Assembly: GCA_902798605.1 (NCBI GenBank)
Contig: CADBXH010000061.1
Location: 1 to 24,639, forward strand
Origin: an uncultured Ruminococcus sp.
Lineage (GTDB): Bacteria; Bacillota_A; Clostridia; Oscillospirales; Acutalibacteraceae
Direction of reading: 5' to 3'
Length of the DNA: 24,639 nt
A program made the position numbers and the translations under genes. The notes below the pieces were generated by a model. The model was not told where the DNA came from, did no database searches, and worked only from the letters and a program-made list of their open reading frames with translations. Shown piece after piece: positions 1 through 8,159 of the stretch. The stretch's first letter is position 1. Every line of letters begins with the position of its first letter.

Positions 1-256
1 TCTTTGTGCCGTCCATCCAGTAGCCTGTGTGGCTGAAATCTGTGATGTCTTCTGTCTGTGCGCCGTTGCCGTTGTTAAGGATAACGCCTACTGCGCCTTC
101 GGGAACATAGCATCTGAACTGTGTCTCGCCGTAACCGTTTGTTACTGTCTCTGCCTGAGCAGCTCCGGGCCACTCGCCGCCGATGGGATTGCCTTCAGCG
201 TCCCAAGCGTATACATACGCGCTGCCCCAGTTGAAGTTATCTGTGAGCAGGAATGA
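1..256 (-). other. CBM26-like starch-binding module 2 of the amylase (truncated by edge)
   Basis: Residues from about 1352. It shows the aromatic-rich pattern of CBM25/26: FNWGSAYVYAW, then GEWPG, then VPEGAVGVILNNGNGAQT. The last segment is the typical strand before the QT-D turn. The domain is nearly complete when it reaches the window edge. Confidence 0.8.
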
Positions 257-3200
257 AGCGGGTTCGGGCTCGTCTGTGGGAGGCTCATCAGTGGGCTGCT
301 CCTCAGTTGTTGTGGGAACAGGATCTGTGGGCTTAACTGTTACGGGCTCTGTGGGCTTAACTGTTACGGGCTCTGTGGGCTTAACTGTTACGGGCTCTGT
401 GGGCTCCTCAGAGGGCTGAGGAGTATCGGGATTAACGTATGTCTTGTCGTATGTGCCGGCATAGATCGATGTCTGGGTCGTACCCTTGAATGTCTTGCCG
501 TCAACGAACTTGCTGTACTGGATAACCTGACCGTCGTTCTTTGTCTGGAGCTCTACCATATCGAGGTTGACTGTGGTTGAGCCTGTGCCGAGAACGTCAA
601 ATGTGCAGGTAAGGAGACCGACCTTTTCGCCTGTTGTGGTGTCGCGCATCGGATAATATGTTCCCGCGTTGGTAACGTTACCGATGAGTGCGCCCTGGCC
701 AACCTTTGCGCCGTTGATTAAGGACTGGTCGGTGATAGGTGTGTTGTAGAATACTGTGCCGATGACTTCGCCTTCAACAACTGTATCCTTCTTGTTGCAG
801 TCGCTGTACTTGAGGACCGAGGGATCCCAAGTGAGCTTCCACTGGTCATTGACCATAAGCTCTGAGCTCTTAACGAAGAAGCTTACTGTGATCTGCTTTA
901 CGCTTGAATCGAATGTCTCTGTTCTGTCGTCAAAGAGGCAGGTCGACTTAGCTCTTACTGTGAGGCTCTTGCTCGGATCAACAGTCGCCGGCTGTGTGGA
1001 ATCAGTGATAGGCTGATCGGGAATGTATTCCTCGCCTGACTTCTTGCCGTCCTTGCCTACCGCGTACTTCTGGATATATGTAGCGTCCATAATGTCGACA
1101 GTGCCGTCGCCGTTAACATCGCCGACGATGAGCTGGAAGGCGTCAAGCTCTGACTTTCCTGCAACGTACTTCTGGATGATAGCAGCGTCCATAATGTCGC
1201 AAACGCCGTCGAAGTTTACGTCACCGTAGTAGTACTTCTTGCCGGGATCGGGAGTTGTTACGGGCTGTGTAGGCTCTGTTGTCGGGTCTACGGGAGTTGT
1301 TACGGGCTGTGTAGGCTCTGTTGTCGGGACTACGGGAGTTGTTACGGGCTGTGTAGGCTCGGTTGTAGGCTCTGCGGGAGTTGTCTCTGTAGGCTCTGTC
1401 GCCTCTGTGGGATCTGTCGCCTCTGTGGGATCCTCGCTGTTTACATAGTTGGGATCATAGTTGCCCTCGTAAACAGAAGCCTGAGATGTGTACGGGAACT
1501 CGGGAGCGCCCGAAACCATCTTGCTGTACTGAACGATCTGACCTTCCTTGGTCTGGAGCTCTACGAGATCGAGGTTAACGTCTGTTGAGCCTGTGCCGAT
1601 TACGTCAAAGGTGCAGTAAACTACGCCGATGAAGCCGCCGGTAGAGGTGTTGCGCATCGGATAATATGTTCCCGCGTTGGTAACGTTACCGATGAGTGCG
1701 CCTGTGCCGACCTTTGCGCCGTTGATTACGGACTGGTTGGTGATAGGTGTGTTGAGGTATGTTGTGCTGAGGAGCTCGCCTTCATAGTAAACGTCTGTCT
1801 TGTTTACGCCCTGCTCCTCGTTGAACTTGAGGACTGAGGGATCCCAAGTGAGCTTCCACTGGTCGTTTACCATAAGCTTTTTGCTGTTGATGTAGTAAGC
1901 AACAGTGATCTTCTTTGTACCCTCATCAAATGTCTGGGTGTTGTCGCCGAAGATTACATTTGACTTAGCGTTAACTGTGAGCTTGCCGCTGGGATCTGTG
2001 ACCTTCTCTGTTGTTGTGGGAACAGGAGTGGTCGTTGTGGGTACGGGCTCTGTTGTTGTGGGAGCGGGCTCTGTTGTTGTGGGAGCGGGCGCGCCCTTTG
2101 TTACGTCAGTTGCCTGAACGCTTGCAGTGCTGGGTTTAAGTGTTGTTGTTGTCCAAGATGTAGCGCTTGTCTCAGCGTAGATGTGGCTTGTGCCGCTGAG
2201 CGAAAGCGCTGAGCTCTTAGCCTCGCCGCCGGTGCTCTTGAGCAAGCCATTGATCATTACCTTTGTTTTGCTGGACTTGGAGAGGTCGTAATTAACGGGC
2301 TCATCAGATACTGTTGAGGCACCGCTTGCGTCCTTAACGGACTTGTAGCTCTTTGTGGGAACTTCAACATAGTAGTAACCCGAAGCCTCGTCGTACTGCA
2401 TCTCCTGTCCGGGCCAACCTGCAGCGTTTGTGTAGGTCGTGTTAGTTGAAGCATATGTATCCTCATCAAAGATCCATGCGTTGAAGGGACCCTTCCATGT
2501 GGTCCTCTTCGCGGGGTTGAAGAATACATATACGCCCGAACCGTCGTGCTCGGTCTTCTTGTACTTATAGGAATAACTCTTTGTCTGACCCGCAGCGTCT
2601 GTAGCTGTGAGGTTGAGTGTGATTGTGTCGCCGTAGCTGTAGTCGGAACCGATGCGGATTGTGGGAGTACCTGTGAAGGATACGGGAGCGCTGTCCTCAA
2701 GAGCGTATGTACCTGATACAGCGTTCTCAAGGCCGAGCTTAACTGTCATAGTCTCGCCTTCGAAGCTACCTGACTCTTTTGAAGCTGTAGCCTTAGGAGT
2801 TGAAGTTGACTGATAAACAACAGCAACGCCGGATGTACCGATAGTACCCTTAAGTGTTCCGCTTGTTACAGTGAACTGGTTGCCTGTTACGGTATCAACG
2901 TATGTGCCGTTAGCCATGCCTGTTCCGCTGATGTTAACCGCAGCGGTTGAGCCGGCTGTGCCGCCTACGTTAGAGAGGACGATACCTGTTGTACCTCTTC
3001 TTACATAAGAGATGCTGCCCGATGAACCGAGTGACTCGCTCTGACCAACAAAAGCGTTCTTGAACTTGTTGACCTCTGAAACCGCCGCGCTCTTATATGT
3101 GGTGTCTGTGGGAACCTGACCCATATTGGAAGCGGGACGAGCAAAGAACAGAGCTGTTGAGTCTTTTCTTGACGCAACGAGAGCCCATGACTTTGTGATT

Positions 3201-4309
3201 ACATCATCGGAGAGGTTGGCTGTATTGGAGATACCTGCCGAACCTGCTGTGCCCTCGTATGTATCGTGGGACTCTGACCAAAGAAGGATGTTGCTCGCCT
3301 TGAGGTTTGAGTCGCCGTACTGTCCGCTTATAGCGGTGTAGCTTGACTTTGTAGCCGATGAAGCGTTCTTGCTGTTAACCGCCGCTGTGATAGCGTCACC
3401 GGTTTTGTTATCGGTTACGTTGATGTAAGATGTGTAGTGTGTATACTTTCTTGATGAAGGTCCGCAGTTGTTGAGGATCTCACCGTACATATAGAGGTTA
3501 TCACCGGTCTTGCTTCTATAATAGTTCTTAGCCGCGTCTGTAACGGTCGGCCAGAAATTAGAAGCGTAAGAGCCGTCGGAAGGAGTCTCGATGTGCTTTG
3601 CACCGTCGAAACGGAAGCCGTCAACACCGCAGTCGATGCAGGACTTCAAAAGAGAAATGATGTTGTTCTGTACTGTTGTGTTAGCAGTGTTAAGGTCGGG
3701 GCAAGCCGAAAGGTGACCCTGAACGCACTGTCTAACGTCGCCGTCGGAAATGCTTCCGGAAACATTGTGATAATACTGGCTTCCGGAAACAGTTGCCGAA
3801 TAGATATTCGGCTGATAGGTCTGAACCTGCGTACTTACCGCGGACTCGACTTTGTTTTCGTTGCCCACGTGGTTAGCTACGATATCGCAAATGATCTTGA
3901 TACCGTATTTGTCAGCTTCCGCACAGAGAGCCGTGAGGTCTGCCTTTGTGCCGAACCATGATTTCTGAGCGATCTGGTGGCTTACAGGCTGATACGGCTT
4001 CCACCACTCGTTTGCAACCATGGTAGATGCGCCGTAGTCCTTCGGCTGCTGAACAGGAGAAGTCTGAACAGTGCTGTAACCTGCTTCTTTGATAGCGGGC
4101 AGGTTGTCTTTGATTGTGTTGTAAGACCAGTTGAAGGCGTGCAGGATTACACCATTCTGCGGATTTGTCTGCAGGTTGGGTTCGGACGCTACGACAGCGT
4201 CCGCTTCGGAGCCTACTTCGGCTGCACCTGCGGCAAATGTGAACGCGAGAGAAGATGTAAGTACTGTCGCAGCTGCAACTATGCTTACAAGTTTTCTGAA
4301 CATTTTCAT
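1..4309 (-). CDS. Secreted GH13 alpha-amylase with two CBM26-like, two cohesin-like and one dockerin module (partial, runs off left edge)
   Basis: Extracellular endo-acting alpha-amylase that cuts alpha-1,4 links in starch. I followed the frame for 1436 codons without a stop. Start ATG at 4309 follows AAAGGATGG. A signal peptide covers about residues 1-28. The GH13 core (about 45-480) closely resembles Bacillus AmyE (GH13_28). Region I is DIVANH (D142, N146, H147), region II GFRFD (nucleophile D235), region III YGEI (acid/base E277) and region IV SHD (D349). After an Ig-like stretch comes a CBM26-like module (593-726, WPG motif), a TTTEP linker, cohesin-like 1 (777-935), a TEPTQPVTTP linker, a dockerin (1029-1086), cohesin-like 2 (1116-1272), a Thr/Pro linker, and a second CBM26-like module from 1352 cut by the edge. 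The R. bromii amylosome enzyme Amy4 also combines amylase, dockerin and cohesin. The enzyme call is firm; the cohesin calls rest on fold pattern only. Confidence 0.93.
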   Translation of the reverse strand, partial: MKMFRKLVSIVAAATVLTSSLAFTFAAGAAEVGSEADAVVASEPNLQTNPQNGVILHAFNWSYNTIKDNLPAIKEAGYSTVQTSPVQQPKDYGASTMVANEWWKPYQPVSHQIAQKSWFGTKADLTALCAEADKYGIKIICDIVANHVGNENKVESAVSTQVQTYQPNIYSATVSGSQYYHNVSGSISDGDVRQCVQGHLSACPDLNTANTTVQNNIISLLKSCIDCGVDGFRFDGAKHIETPSDGSYASNFWPTVTDAAKNYYRSKTGDNLYMYGEILNNCGPSSRKYTHYTSYINVTDNKTGDAITAAVNSKNASSATKSSYTAISGQYGDSNLKASNILLWSESHDTYEGTAGSAGISNTANLSDDVITKSWALVASRKDSTALFFARPASNMGQVPTDTTYKSAAVSEVNKFKNAFVGQSESLGSSGSISYVRRGTTGIVLSNVGGTAGSTAAVNISGTGMANGTYVDTVTGNQFTVTSGTLKGTIGTSGVAVVYQSTSTPKATASKESGSFEGETMTVKLGLENAVSGTYALEDSAPVSFTGTPTIRIGSDYSYGDTITLNLTATDAAGQTKSYSYKYKKTEHDGSGVYVFFNPAKRTTWKGPFNAWIFDEDTYASTNTTYTNAAGWPGQEMQYDEASGYYYVEVPTKSYKSVKDASGASTVSDEPVNYDLSKSSKTKVMINGLLKSTGGEAKSSALSLSGTSHIYAETSATSWTTTTLKPSTASVQATDVTKGAPAPTTTEPAPTTTEPVPTTTTPVPTTTEKVTDPSGKLTVNAKSNVIFGDNTQTFDEGTKKITVAYYINSKKLMVNDQWKLTWDPSVLKFNEEQGVNKTDVYYEGELLSTTYLNTPITNQSVINGAKVGTGALIGNVTNAGTYYPMRNTSTGGFIGVVYCTFDVIGTGSTDVNLDLVELQTKEGQIVQYSKMVSGAPEFPYTSQASVYEGNYDPNYVNSEDPTEATDPTEATEPTETTPAEPTTEPTQPVTTPVVPTTEPTQPVTTPVDPTTEPTQPVTTPDPGKKYYYGDVNFDGVCDIMDAAIIQKYVAGKSELDAFQLIVGDVNGDGTVDIMDATYIQKYAVGKDGKKSGEEYIPDQPITDSTQPATVDPSKSLTVRAKSTCLFDDRTETFDSSVKQITVSFFVKSSELMVNDQWKLTWDPSVLKYSDCNKKDTVVEGEVIGTVFYNTPITDQSLINGAKVGQGALIGNVTNAGTYYPMRDTTTGEKVGLLTCTFDVLGTGSTTVNLDMVELQTKNDGQVIQYSKFVDGKTFKGTTQTSIYAGTYDKTYVNPDTPQPSEEPTEPVTVKPTEPVTVKPTEPVTVKPTDPVPTTTEEQPTDEPPTDEPEPASFLLTDNFNWGSAYVYAWDAEGNPIGGEWPGAAQAETVTNGYGETQFRCYVPEGAVGVILNNGNGAQTEDITDFSHTGYWMDGTK
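324..395 (-). repeat. 24-bp tandem repeat in amylase linker (PVTVKPTE units)
   Basis: Three head-to-tail copies of a 24-bp unit, plus a partial fourth, encode a PVTVKPTE linker between cohesin-like module 2 and CBM26-like module 2. They look identical in DNA, so recent slippage is likely. Confidence 0.9.
494..964 (-). other. Cohesin-like module 2 of the amylase
   Basis: Residues about 1116-1272. A beta-sandwich pattern is visible: SLTVRAKS start, an alternating ITVSFFV strand, QWKLTWDPSVLKY (the cohesin x-W-x-L-x-Y/W-D-P-x-x-L core), then CTFDVLGTGSTTVNLD near the end. It is closely related to module 1 in the same protein. Cohesins bind dockerins; binding here is inferred from pattern only. 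Confidence 0.7.
1052..1225 (-). other. Dockerin module of the amylase
   Basis: Residues 1029-1086 hold two calcium-binding F-hand repeats. Repeat one is DVNFDGVCDIMD and repeat two is DVNGDGTVDIMD, each followed by a helix ending IQKY. This fits type I-like dockerins, which dock enzymes onto cohesins. The two helices are nearly identical (IMDAAIIQKY and IMDATYIQKY), so dual-mode binding is possible (inference). Confidence 0.93.
1250..1375 (-). repeat. 42-bp tandem repeat in amylase linker
   Basis: Three copies of a 42-bp unit encode the VDPTTEPTQPVTTP linker between cohesin-like module 1 and the dockerin. The third copy is diverged at its end. Confidence 0.85.
1505..1981 (-). other. Cohesin-like module 1 of the amylase
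   Basis: Residues about 777-935, running from KLTVNAKS through QWKLTWDPSVLKF and CTFDVIGTGSTDVNLD to the SKMVSGA end. Same family as module 2. The LTVNA-x-SN start recurs in the separate surface protein at 19454-20506, which supports one shared domain family. Confidence 0.7.
2132..2533 (-). other. CBM26-like starch-binding module 1 of the amylase
   Basis: Residues about 593-726: VYVFFNP, NAWIFDEDT, AAGWPGQEM, YYYVEVP and VMINGLLKST. Bacillus AmyE also has a CBM26-type module (with SWPGKPM) after its GH13 core, so this arrangement is ancestral and the later modules look like additions. Confidence 0.85.
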
Positions 4310-4342
4310 CAAAAAACCATCCTTTCATTTTTATTCGATTAT

Positions 4343-4348
4343 ATTATA
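4343..4348 (-). promoter_or_regulatory. Probable extended -10 promoter element for the amylase
   Basis: Read on the minus strand: TGGTATAAT, a consensus -10 with an upstream TGn. The hexamer at -35 distance is poor (TGTACT), so the extended -10 may carry recognition. It lies about 34 nt upstream of the start codon. Confidence 0.6.
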
Positions 4349-4560
4349 CCAAATACAATTGAAAAAGTACATATTATATATTACAAATCTGTGACCTTTT
4401 TTTTGTATATTTTTGCAATTTGTACTAAAAGGACACTCGGTTTTGATAAAATTACTGCATTTAAGAATTACCAAAAACTGTATCTGTTAAAAAATTCACA
4501 ATCTATTTTGCGATTTTTGATTAGATTTGTGTATTAATTTGTATTCCGGTCAAAACTCGA

Positions 4561-4653
4561 TGTCATTCTGAGCGTCAGCGAAGAATCTCATTGTGCTTAC
4601 ACCAACGTCTGCATAACAGGTATGAGATTCCTCGGCAGAGCCTCGGAATGACA
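4561..4653. repeat. Palindromic MITE-like element, TGTCATTCTGAG family
   Basis: 93-bp imperfect palindrome. The left end TGTCATTCTGAGCG and the right end CCTCGGAATGACA are inverted repeats that continue through AGCGAAGAATCTCAT. Related ends occur at 7823-8123 and 23542-23577. It may fold into a long hairpin in RNA. Confidence 0.85.
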
Positions 4654-4693
4654 GCGTGAAATTTTTTATATATATATTAGTATAACTATTATA

Positions 4694-4722
4694 TTGACTT
4701 TTGCGCTTTATTAGAATATAAT
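4694..4722 (+). promoter_or_regulatory. Sigma-A promoter of potABCD
   Basis: TTGACT (4694-4699), 17-bp spacer, TATAAT (4717-4722). Near-consensus. The start codon of potA is 68 nt downstream of the -10, preceded by an AGGAAAAGGGG ribosome site. Confidence 0.85.
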
Positions 4723-4789
4723 CTATAATGGTTTTGTAGGCGATAATAAAAAACGCCGCAAAATACACCGCAGGAAAAGGGGTGTAAAA

Positions 4790-6205
4790 ATGGAACAGGA
4801 TCAGAAAAAAGTTATCCTATCACTAAAGGATATATTTTTGCGGTACGACGGAGAAGTGATACTCAACCATATCAACCTTGATATCTACGAAAAAGAGTTT
4901 GTCACCATCCTCGGCCCGAGCGGATGCGGAAAAACCACTACGCTCAGGATAATCGGCGGATTTGTCGAGCCCGAAAGCGGAGACGTTATATTTGACGGCA
5001 AAAAAATCAACGGCACGCCGCCCAACAAAAGGAACGTCAACACGGTTTTCCAAAAATATTCGCTGTTCCCCCACCTTAACGTATTTGACAACGTCGCGTT
5101 CGGGTTAAAGCTGAAAAAGCTCCCGAAGGCTGAAATAAAGAAAAAGGTCACAAAAATGCTGGCTACCGTAGACCTTAAGGGCTACGAAAAGCGCTCGGTA
5201 TCCAAGCTTTCGGGCGGTCAGCAGCAGAGAGTCGCGATCGCGAGGGCGCTGGTGTGCGACCCGGACGTGATCTTGCTTGACGAGCCGCTCGGCGCGCTCG
5301 ACCTAAAGCTGAGAAAATGTATGCAGCTCGAGCTCAAGGAGATACAGCGCGAGACCGAAAAGACCTTTGTCTACGTCACTCACGACCAGGAGGAAGCCCT
5401 GACGATGAGCGATACCGTTGTGGTTATGAACAACGGCGTGATAGAGCAGGTCGGCACTCCCGAGGATATCTACAACGAGCCTGTCAACGCGTTTGTCGCG
5501 GACTTTATCGGCGAGGCGAACATCCTCAACGGCACTATGATAGACGACTGCCGTATCAGCATTTTGGGCAAGGAGCTCGAATGTGTCGACAAGGGCTTTG
5601 GCAAGAACACGCCTGTCGACGTCGTTATCCGCCCCGAGGACATCATCATCACTCCTCCCGAAAAGGGTCAGCTCACGGGTATTGTAGAGAGCACTACCTT
5701 TAAGGGCGTCCACTACGAGATGAGCATCCGCTGCGGCAGCTGTGAGATAATCGTGCAGTCGACCCGAAGCGCGGAGATCGGCAGCGAGGTCGGGATGTGC
5801 GTAGTTCCGTTCAATATCCAGATAATGAACAAGCTGCTGCCGTTTTACGATAATATAATAGAAACCGTTGTCACCTACTCTGACGAAAGCAGCAATATGT
5901 TTGAGTTTGAGCTTGAGGGCGAGACCGTTGAGGTAAAGGATCACTGCTTTAAACAGGGTCAAAGGCTCAGGATCACCCTGCCTCCCGACGCATTATCGCT
6001 CGCGGGTGACGGCGACGGAGACCTGCCTGACGTTTACATCGAGTCGGTCGTTTACAAGGGTGAGCACAACGAGATAATCCTTGAATCTGACGAGCGCAAG
6101 TGGCTTATGCTCAGCGATGTCGATGAGCAGGTCGCGACATATGTTCCTTTGAACTTTGACTTTACAAAGGCGAGGTTTGAGGTAATAGACGAGGCGGAGG
6201 GCTGA
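4790..6205 (+). CDS. potA: Spermidine/putrescine ABC transporter ATP-binding protein PotA
   Basis: Cytosolic ATPase that powers polyamine import through PotB and PotC. The 471 residues hold a complete ABC domain: Walker A GPSGCGKT (42-49), Q-loop Q88, signature LSGGQ (140-144), Walker B LLDEP (D164, E165) and H-loop H198. A TOBE region follows (about 285-365, with VDVVIRPED). PotA is usually 350-380 residues. The extra 100 or so at the C-terminus look like a second TOBE copy, because both halves hold VES-x-x-(F/Y)KG-x-H-x-E after a V/I-R/L-P-(E/P)D strand. It is first in the operon with two bases before potB. Specificity for polyamines rests on the neighbouring potB, potC and potD. Confidence 0.95.
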   Translation: MEQDQKKVILSLKDIFLRYDGEVILNHINLDIYEKEFVTILGPSGCGKTTTLRIIGGFVEPESGDVIFDGKKINGTPPNKRNVNTVFQKYSLFPHLNVFDNVAFGLKLKKLPKAEIKKKVTKMLATVDLKGYEKRSVSKLSGGQQQRVAIARALVCDPDVILLDEPLGALDLKLRKCMQLELKEIQRETEKTFVYVTHDQEEALTMSDTVVVMNNGVIEQVGTPEDIYNEPVNAFVADFIGEANILNGTMIDDCRISILGKELECVDKGFGKNTPVDVVIRPEDIIITPPEKGQLTGIVESTTFKGVHYEMSIRCGSCEIIVQSTRSAEIGSEVGMCVVPFNIQIMNKLLPFYDNIIETVVTYSDESSNMFEFELEGETVEVKDHCFKQGQRLRITLPPDALSLAGDGDGDLPDVYIESVVYKGEHNEIILESDERKWLMLSDVDEQVATYVPLNFDFTKARFEVIDEAEG

Positions 6206-6207
6206 AT

Positions 6208-6999
6208 ATGAAATCAAAAAAGCTCGCGCTCCCCTACGTCGTCTGGATGGTGATATTCACCATGATACCGCTGGTGATGATCGGCGTGACCGCCTTCACC
6301 GACAAAAGCGGCAATTTTTCGCTCGAGCCCTTTACAAAGGCGTTCGAGTACACCGGCGTATTCGCAAAATCGCTGTGGATTGCGCTGCTTTCGACGGTCA
6401 TTTGCCTTGTGCTCGCGTATCCGCTGGCGTATATGATAACAAAAATGAAGCGTTCCACGCAGAGAACGGTAATTATGCTGCTGATGATCCCGATGTGGAT
6501 GAACTTTTTGCTCAGGATCTACGCGTGGATGATATTGCTCCAGGACAACGGCCCGATCGACACTGCGCTCTCGCTCTTGGGCATACACGGAAAATATATC
6601 AACAACACCGGCGCGGTGATTGTCGGTATGGTGTACGAGTACCTGCCGTTCATGGTGCTGCCGATCTACACGGTAATGAGCAAGATCGACAGCGGACTGA
6701 TCGAGGCGGCTCAGGATTTGGGCTCAAACGGCGTTGATGTTTTTCGCAAGGTGATTTTTCCGCTGAGTATACCGGGAATAATCTCGGGTATCACTATGGT
6801 GTTCGTGCCCAGCGCCAGCACGTTTTTGGTGGCGCAGTACCTCGGCGGCACGGGCGACATTATGATCGGCGACATCATTGATATGTATTTCAGAACAGAC
6901 CAGAACCTCGCGGCGGCGCTGTCGCTTGTGCTGATGGTATTCATCTTTATATTCCTGGTGATTATGAACCTGTTCGGTGACGAGGAGGCGATCGCGTAA
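6208..6999 (+). CDS. potB: Spermidine/putrescine ABC transporter permease PotB
   Basis: Inner-membrane permease half, 263 residues, about the family size. It has six hydrophobic segments, the first at about residues 7-25. The cytosolic EAA loop that contacts PotA reads EAAQDLGSNGVDVFRKVIFP, followed by LSIPGIISG. It starts two bases after the potA stop, and its TAA overlaps the next ATG (TAATG), so potB and potC are probably translationally coupled. Confidence 0.95.
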   Translation: MKSKKLALPYVVWMVIFTMIPLVMIGVTAFTDKSGNFSLEPFTKAFEYTGVFAKSLWIALLSTVICLVLAYPLAYMITKMKRSTQRTVIMLLMIPMWMNFLLRIYAWMILLQDNGPIDTALSLLGIHGKYINNTGAVIVGMVYEYLPFMVLPIYTVMSKIDSGLIEAAQDLGSNGVDVFRKVIFPLSIPGIISGITMVFVPSASTFLVAQYLGGTGDIMIGDIIDMYFRTDQNLAAALSLVLMVFIFIFLVIMNLFGDEEAIA

Positions 7000-7811
7000 T
7001 GAAAAGCAGGCAAAAAACCGGCGTGCTTTCTAAAATCTACCTCGCGCTGATTATGATTTTCCTCTACACGCCGATCTTGGTTATGATAATCGGTTCGTTC
7101 AACAAGGGCAAAACAATCGTCTGGAAGGGCTTTTCGCTGAGATGGTACGAGTCGCTTTTCCGCGACAGCAACCTTATGAACGCACTTGTAAACACGCTTT
7201 TGGTAGCGGTGCTCGCGTCGCTGTTCGCGACTATCCTCGGCACTGCCGCGGCTATAGGCATCAGCAACTTCAAGGGCAAAAAACGCGCGGTAATTCAGAA
7301 CATATCAAATATTTCCATCATCAGCCCCGACATAGTAATGGGTATGTCGCTAATGCTGCTCTTTACGATTTTGGGCGCGATACTTAATTTTCAGATGGGC
7401 TTTGTTACCGTGCTGCTGTCTCATATCAGCTTTTGCGTTCCGTTCGTCGTGCTCAATGTAATACCGAGGATAAAGCGGATGGATCCGAGCCTTTATGACG
7501 CGGCGAGGGATTTGGGCTGCAGCGAGTGGCAGGCGTTCTGCAAGGTCATACTGCACGAGCTTATGCCGGGCATCACCTCGGGATTTTTGATAAGCTTTAC
7601 CTACTCGCTCGATGATTTTATTATCACCCACTTTACACAGGGTACAAAGTTCCAGAACCTTTCGACCGAGATCTACGCAATGCTCAGGCGCGAGATACCG
7701 CCGAAGATCAACGCGCTCTCGGCGCTGCTGTTTTTGGCGATAATCATCATTATGGTGATTATAAACCTGCGCGACCGTCATGAAGAGAAGGTCAAGGGAA
7801 GCATTAAATAA
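6999..7811 (+). CDS. potC: Spermidine/putrescine ABC transporter permease PotC
   Basis: Second permease half, 270 residues, with six predicted membrane segments. The EAA loop is DAARDLGCSEWQAFCKVILH, followed by ELMPGITSG. It pairs with PotB to form the polyamine channel. The start overlaps the potB stop. The basic C-terminal tail ends in KVKGSIK. Downstream lies a nested repeat instead of the usual short gap to potD. Confidence 0.95.
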   Translation: MKSRQKTGVLSKIYLALIMIFLYTPILVMIIGSFNKGKTIVWKGFSLRWYESLFRDSNLMNALVNTLLVAVLASLFATILGTAAAIGISNFKGKKRAVIQNISNISIISPDIVMGMSLMLLFTILGAILNFQMGFVTVLLSHISFCVPFVVLNVIPRIKRMDPSLYDAARDLGCSEWQAFCKVILHELMPGITSGFLISFTYSLDDFIITHFTQGTKFQNLSTEIYAMLRREIPPKINALSALLFLAIIIIMVIINLRDRHEEKVKGSIK

Positions 7812-7822
7812 ACAAAAACACT

Positions 7823-8123
7823 TGTCATCCTGAGCTTTAGCGAAGGTGATTCCCCTGATAGGGCAATGTCGTCAACTTAAGAAATAATCGCATACTTTTC
7901 CTTGCCATTGTAGGGGAGCACCCGCGTGTGCTCCCGAGGGCGTTCAATCATACTTTGAACACATGGGTCCGCCCCTACGAAAAACCTTAAGTTGACGACA
8001 TTGCCTGATAGGGGAAATGCCGCAAAGCGGCAAAAGGGTTGCCGCCCGGCTACGGGCTCATACCTCTTTAACCAACGTTGGAGAGAGCGGAATGAGATTC
8101 TTCGGCAAAGCCTCAGAATGACA
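7823..8123. repeat. Outer MITE-like element, TGTCATCCTGAG family, interrupted by a second element
   Basis: The left end TGTCATCCTGAGCTTTAGCG and the right end CCTCAGAATGACA form imperfect inverted repeats of the same family as 4561-4653. The body contains a second, different element at 7862-8005. After that comes GGGGAAATG with CCGCAAAGCGG, a motif also met near 23200-23222. Confidence 0.8.
7862..8005. repeat. Inner miniature element with perfect 20-bp inverted ends
   Basis: GGCAATGTCGTCAACTTAAG (7862-7881) is an exact inverted match to 7986-8005. The sequence TGATAG, extendable to 9 bp, is repeated directly on both sides and is a likely target duplication from insertion into the outer element. 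Too short (144 bp) to encode a transposase, so it must be moved in trans. Confidence 0.85.
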
Positions 8124-8159
8124 TCTATATATAAAATATATTAATTGGAGGATTGGGAA

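Larger units (their letters stand above)
4310..4789. other. Divergent intergenic region between amylase and potA
   Basis: No gene seen. The region is AT-rich and holds the amylase promoter near 4345, one palindromic miniature element (4561-4653) and the potA promoter near 4694-4722. The stretch 4360-4555 holds nothing I recognise. Confidence 0.8.
7812..8159. other. potC-potD intergenic region, almost all repeat
   Basis: The 348-nt gap is made almost entirely of a composite palindromic element (7823-8123). I see no good -35/-10 pair before potD, so potD probably depends on transcription coming from potC through the repeat, or on a weak promoter in the AT-rich 8124-8146. Confidence 0.75.

Noticed and set aside
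2257..2730. 157-codon open frame on the minus strand
   Set aside because: It is an out-of-frame shadow of the amylase; the amylase frame has domain matches across the same span.
4550..4768. 72-codon frame in the potA leader
   Set aside because: It translates a palindromic repeat and promoter, with no supporting signal.
5303..5962. 219-codon frame antisense to potA
   Set aside because: Antisense to a fully conserved ABC ATPase, with no family resemblance or ribosome site.
8145..8159. TTG at 8145 as the potD start
   Set aside because: It overlaps the GGAGG that serves ATG 8160, which also gives a standard lipoprotein signal.
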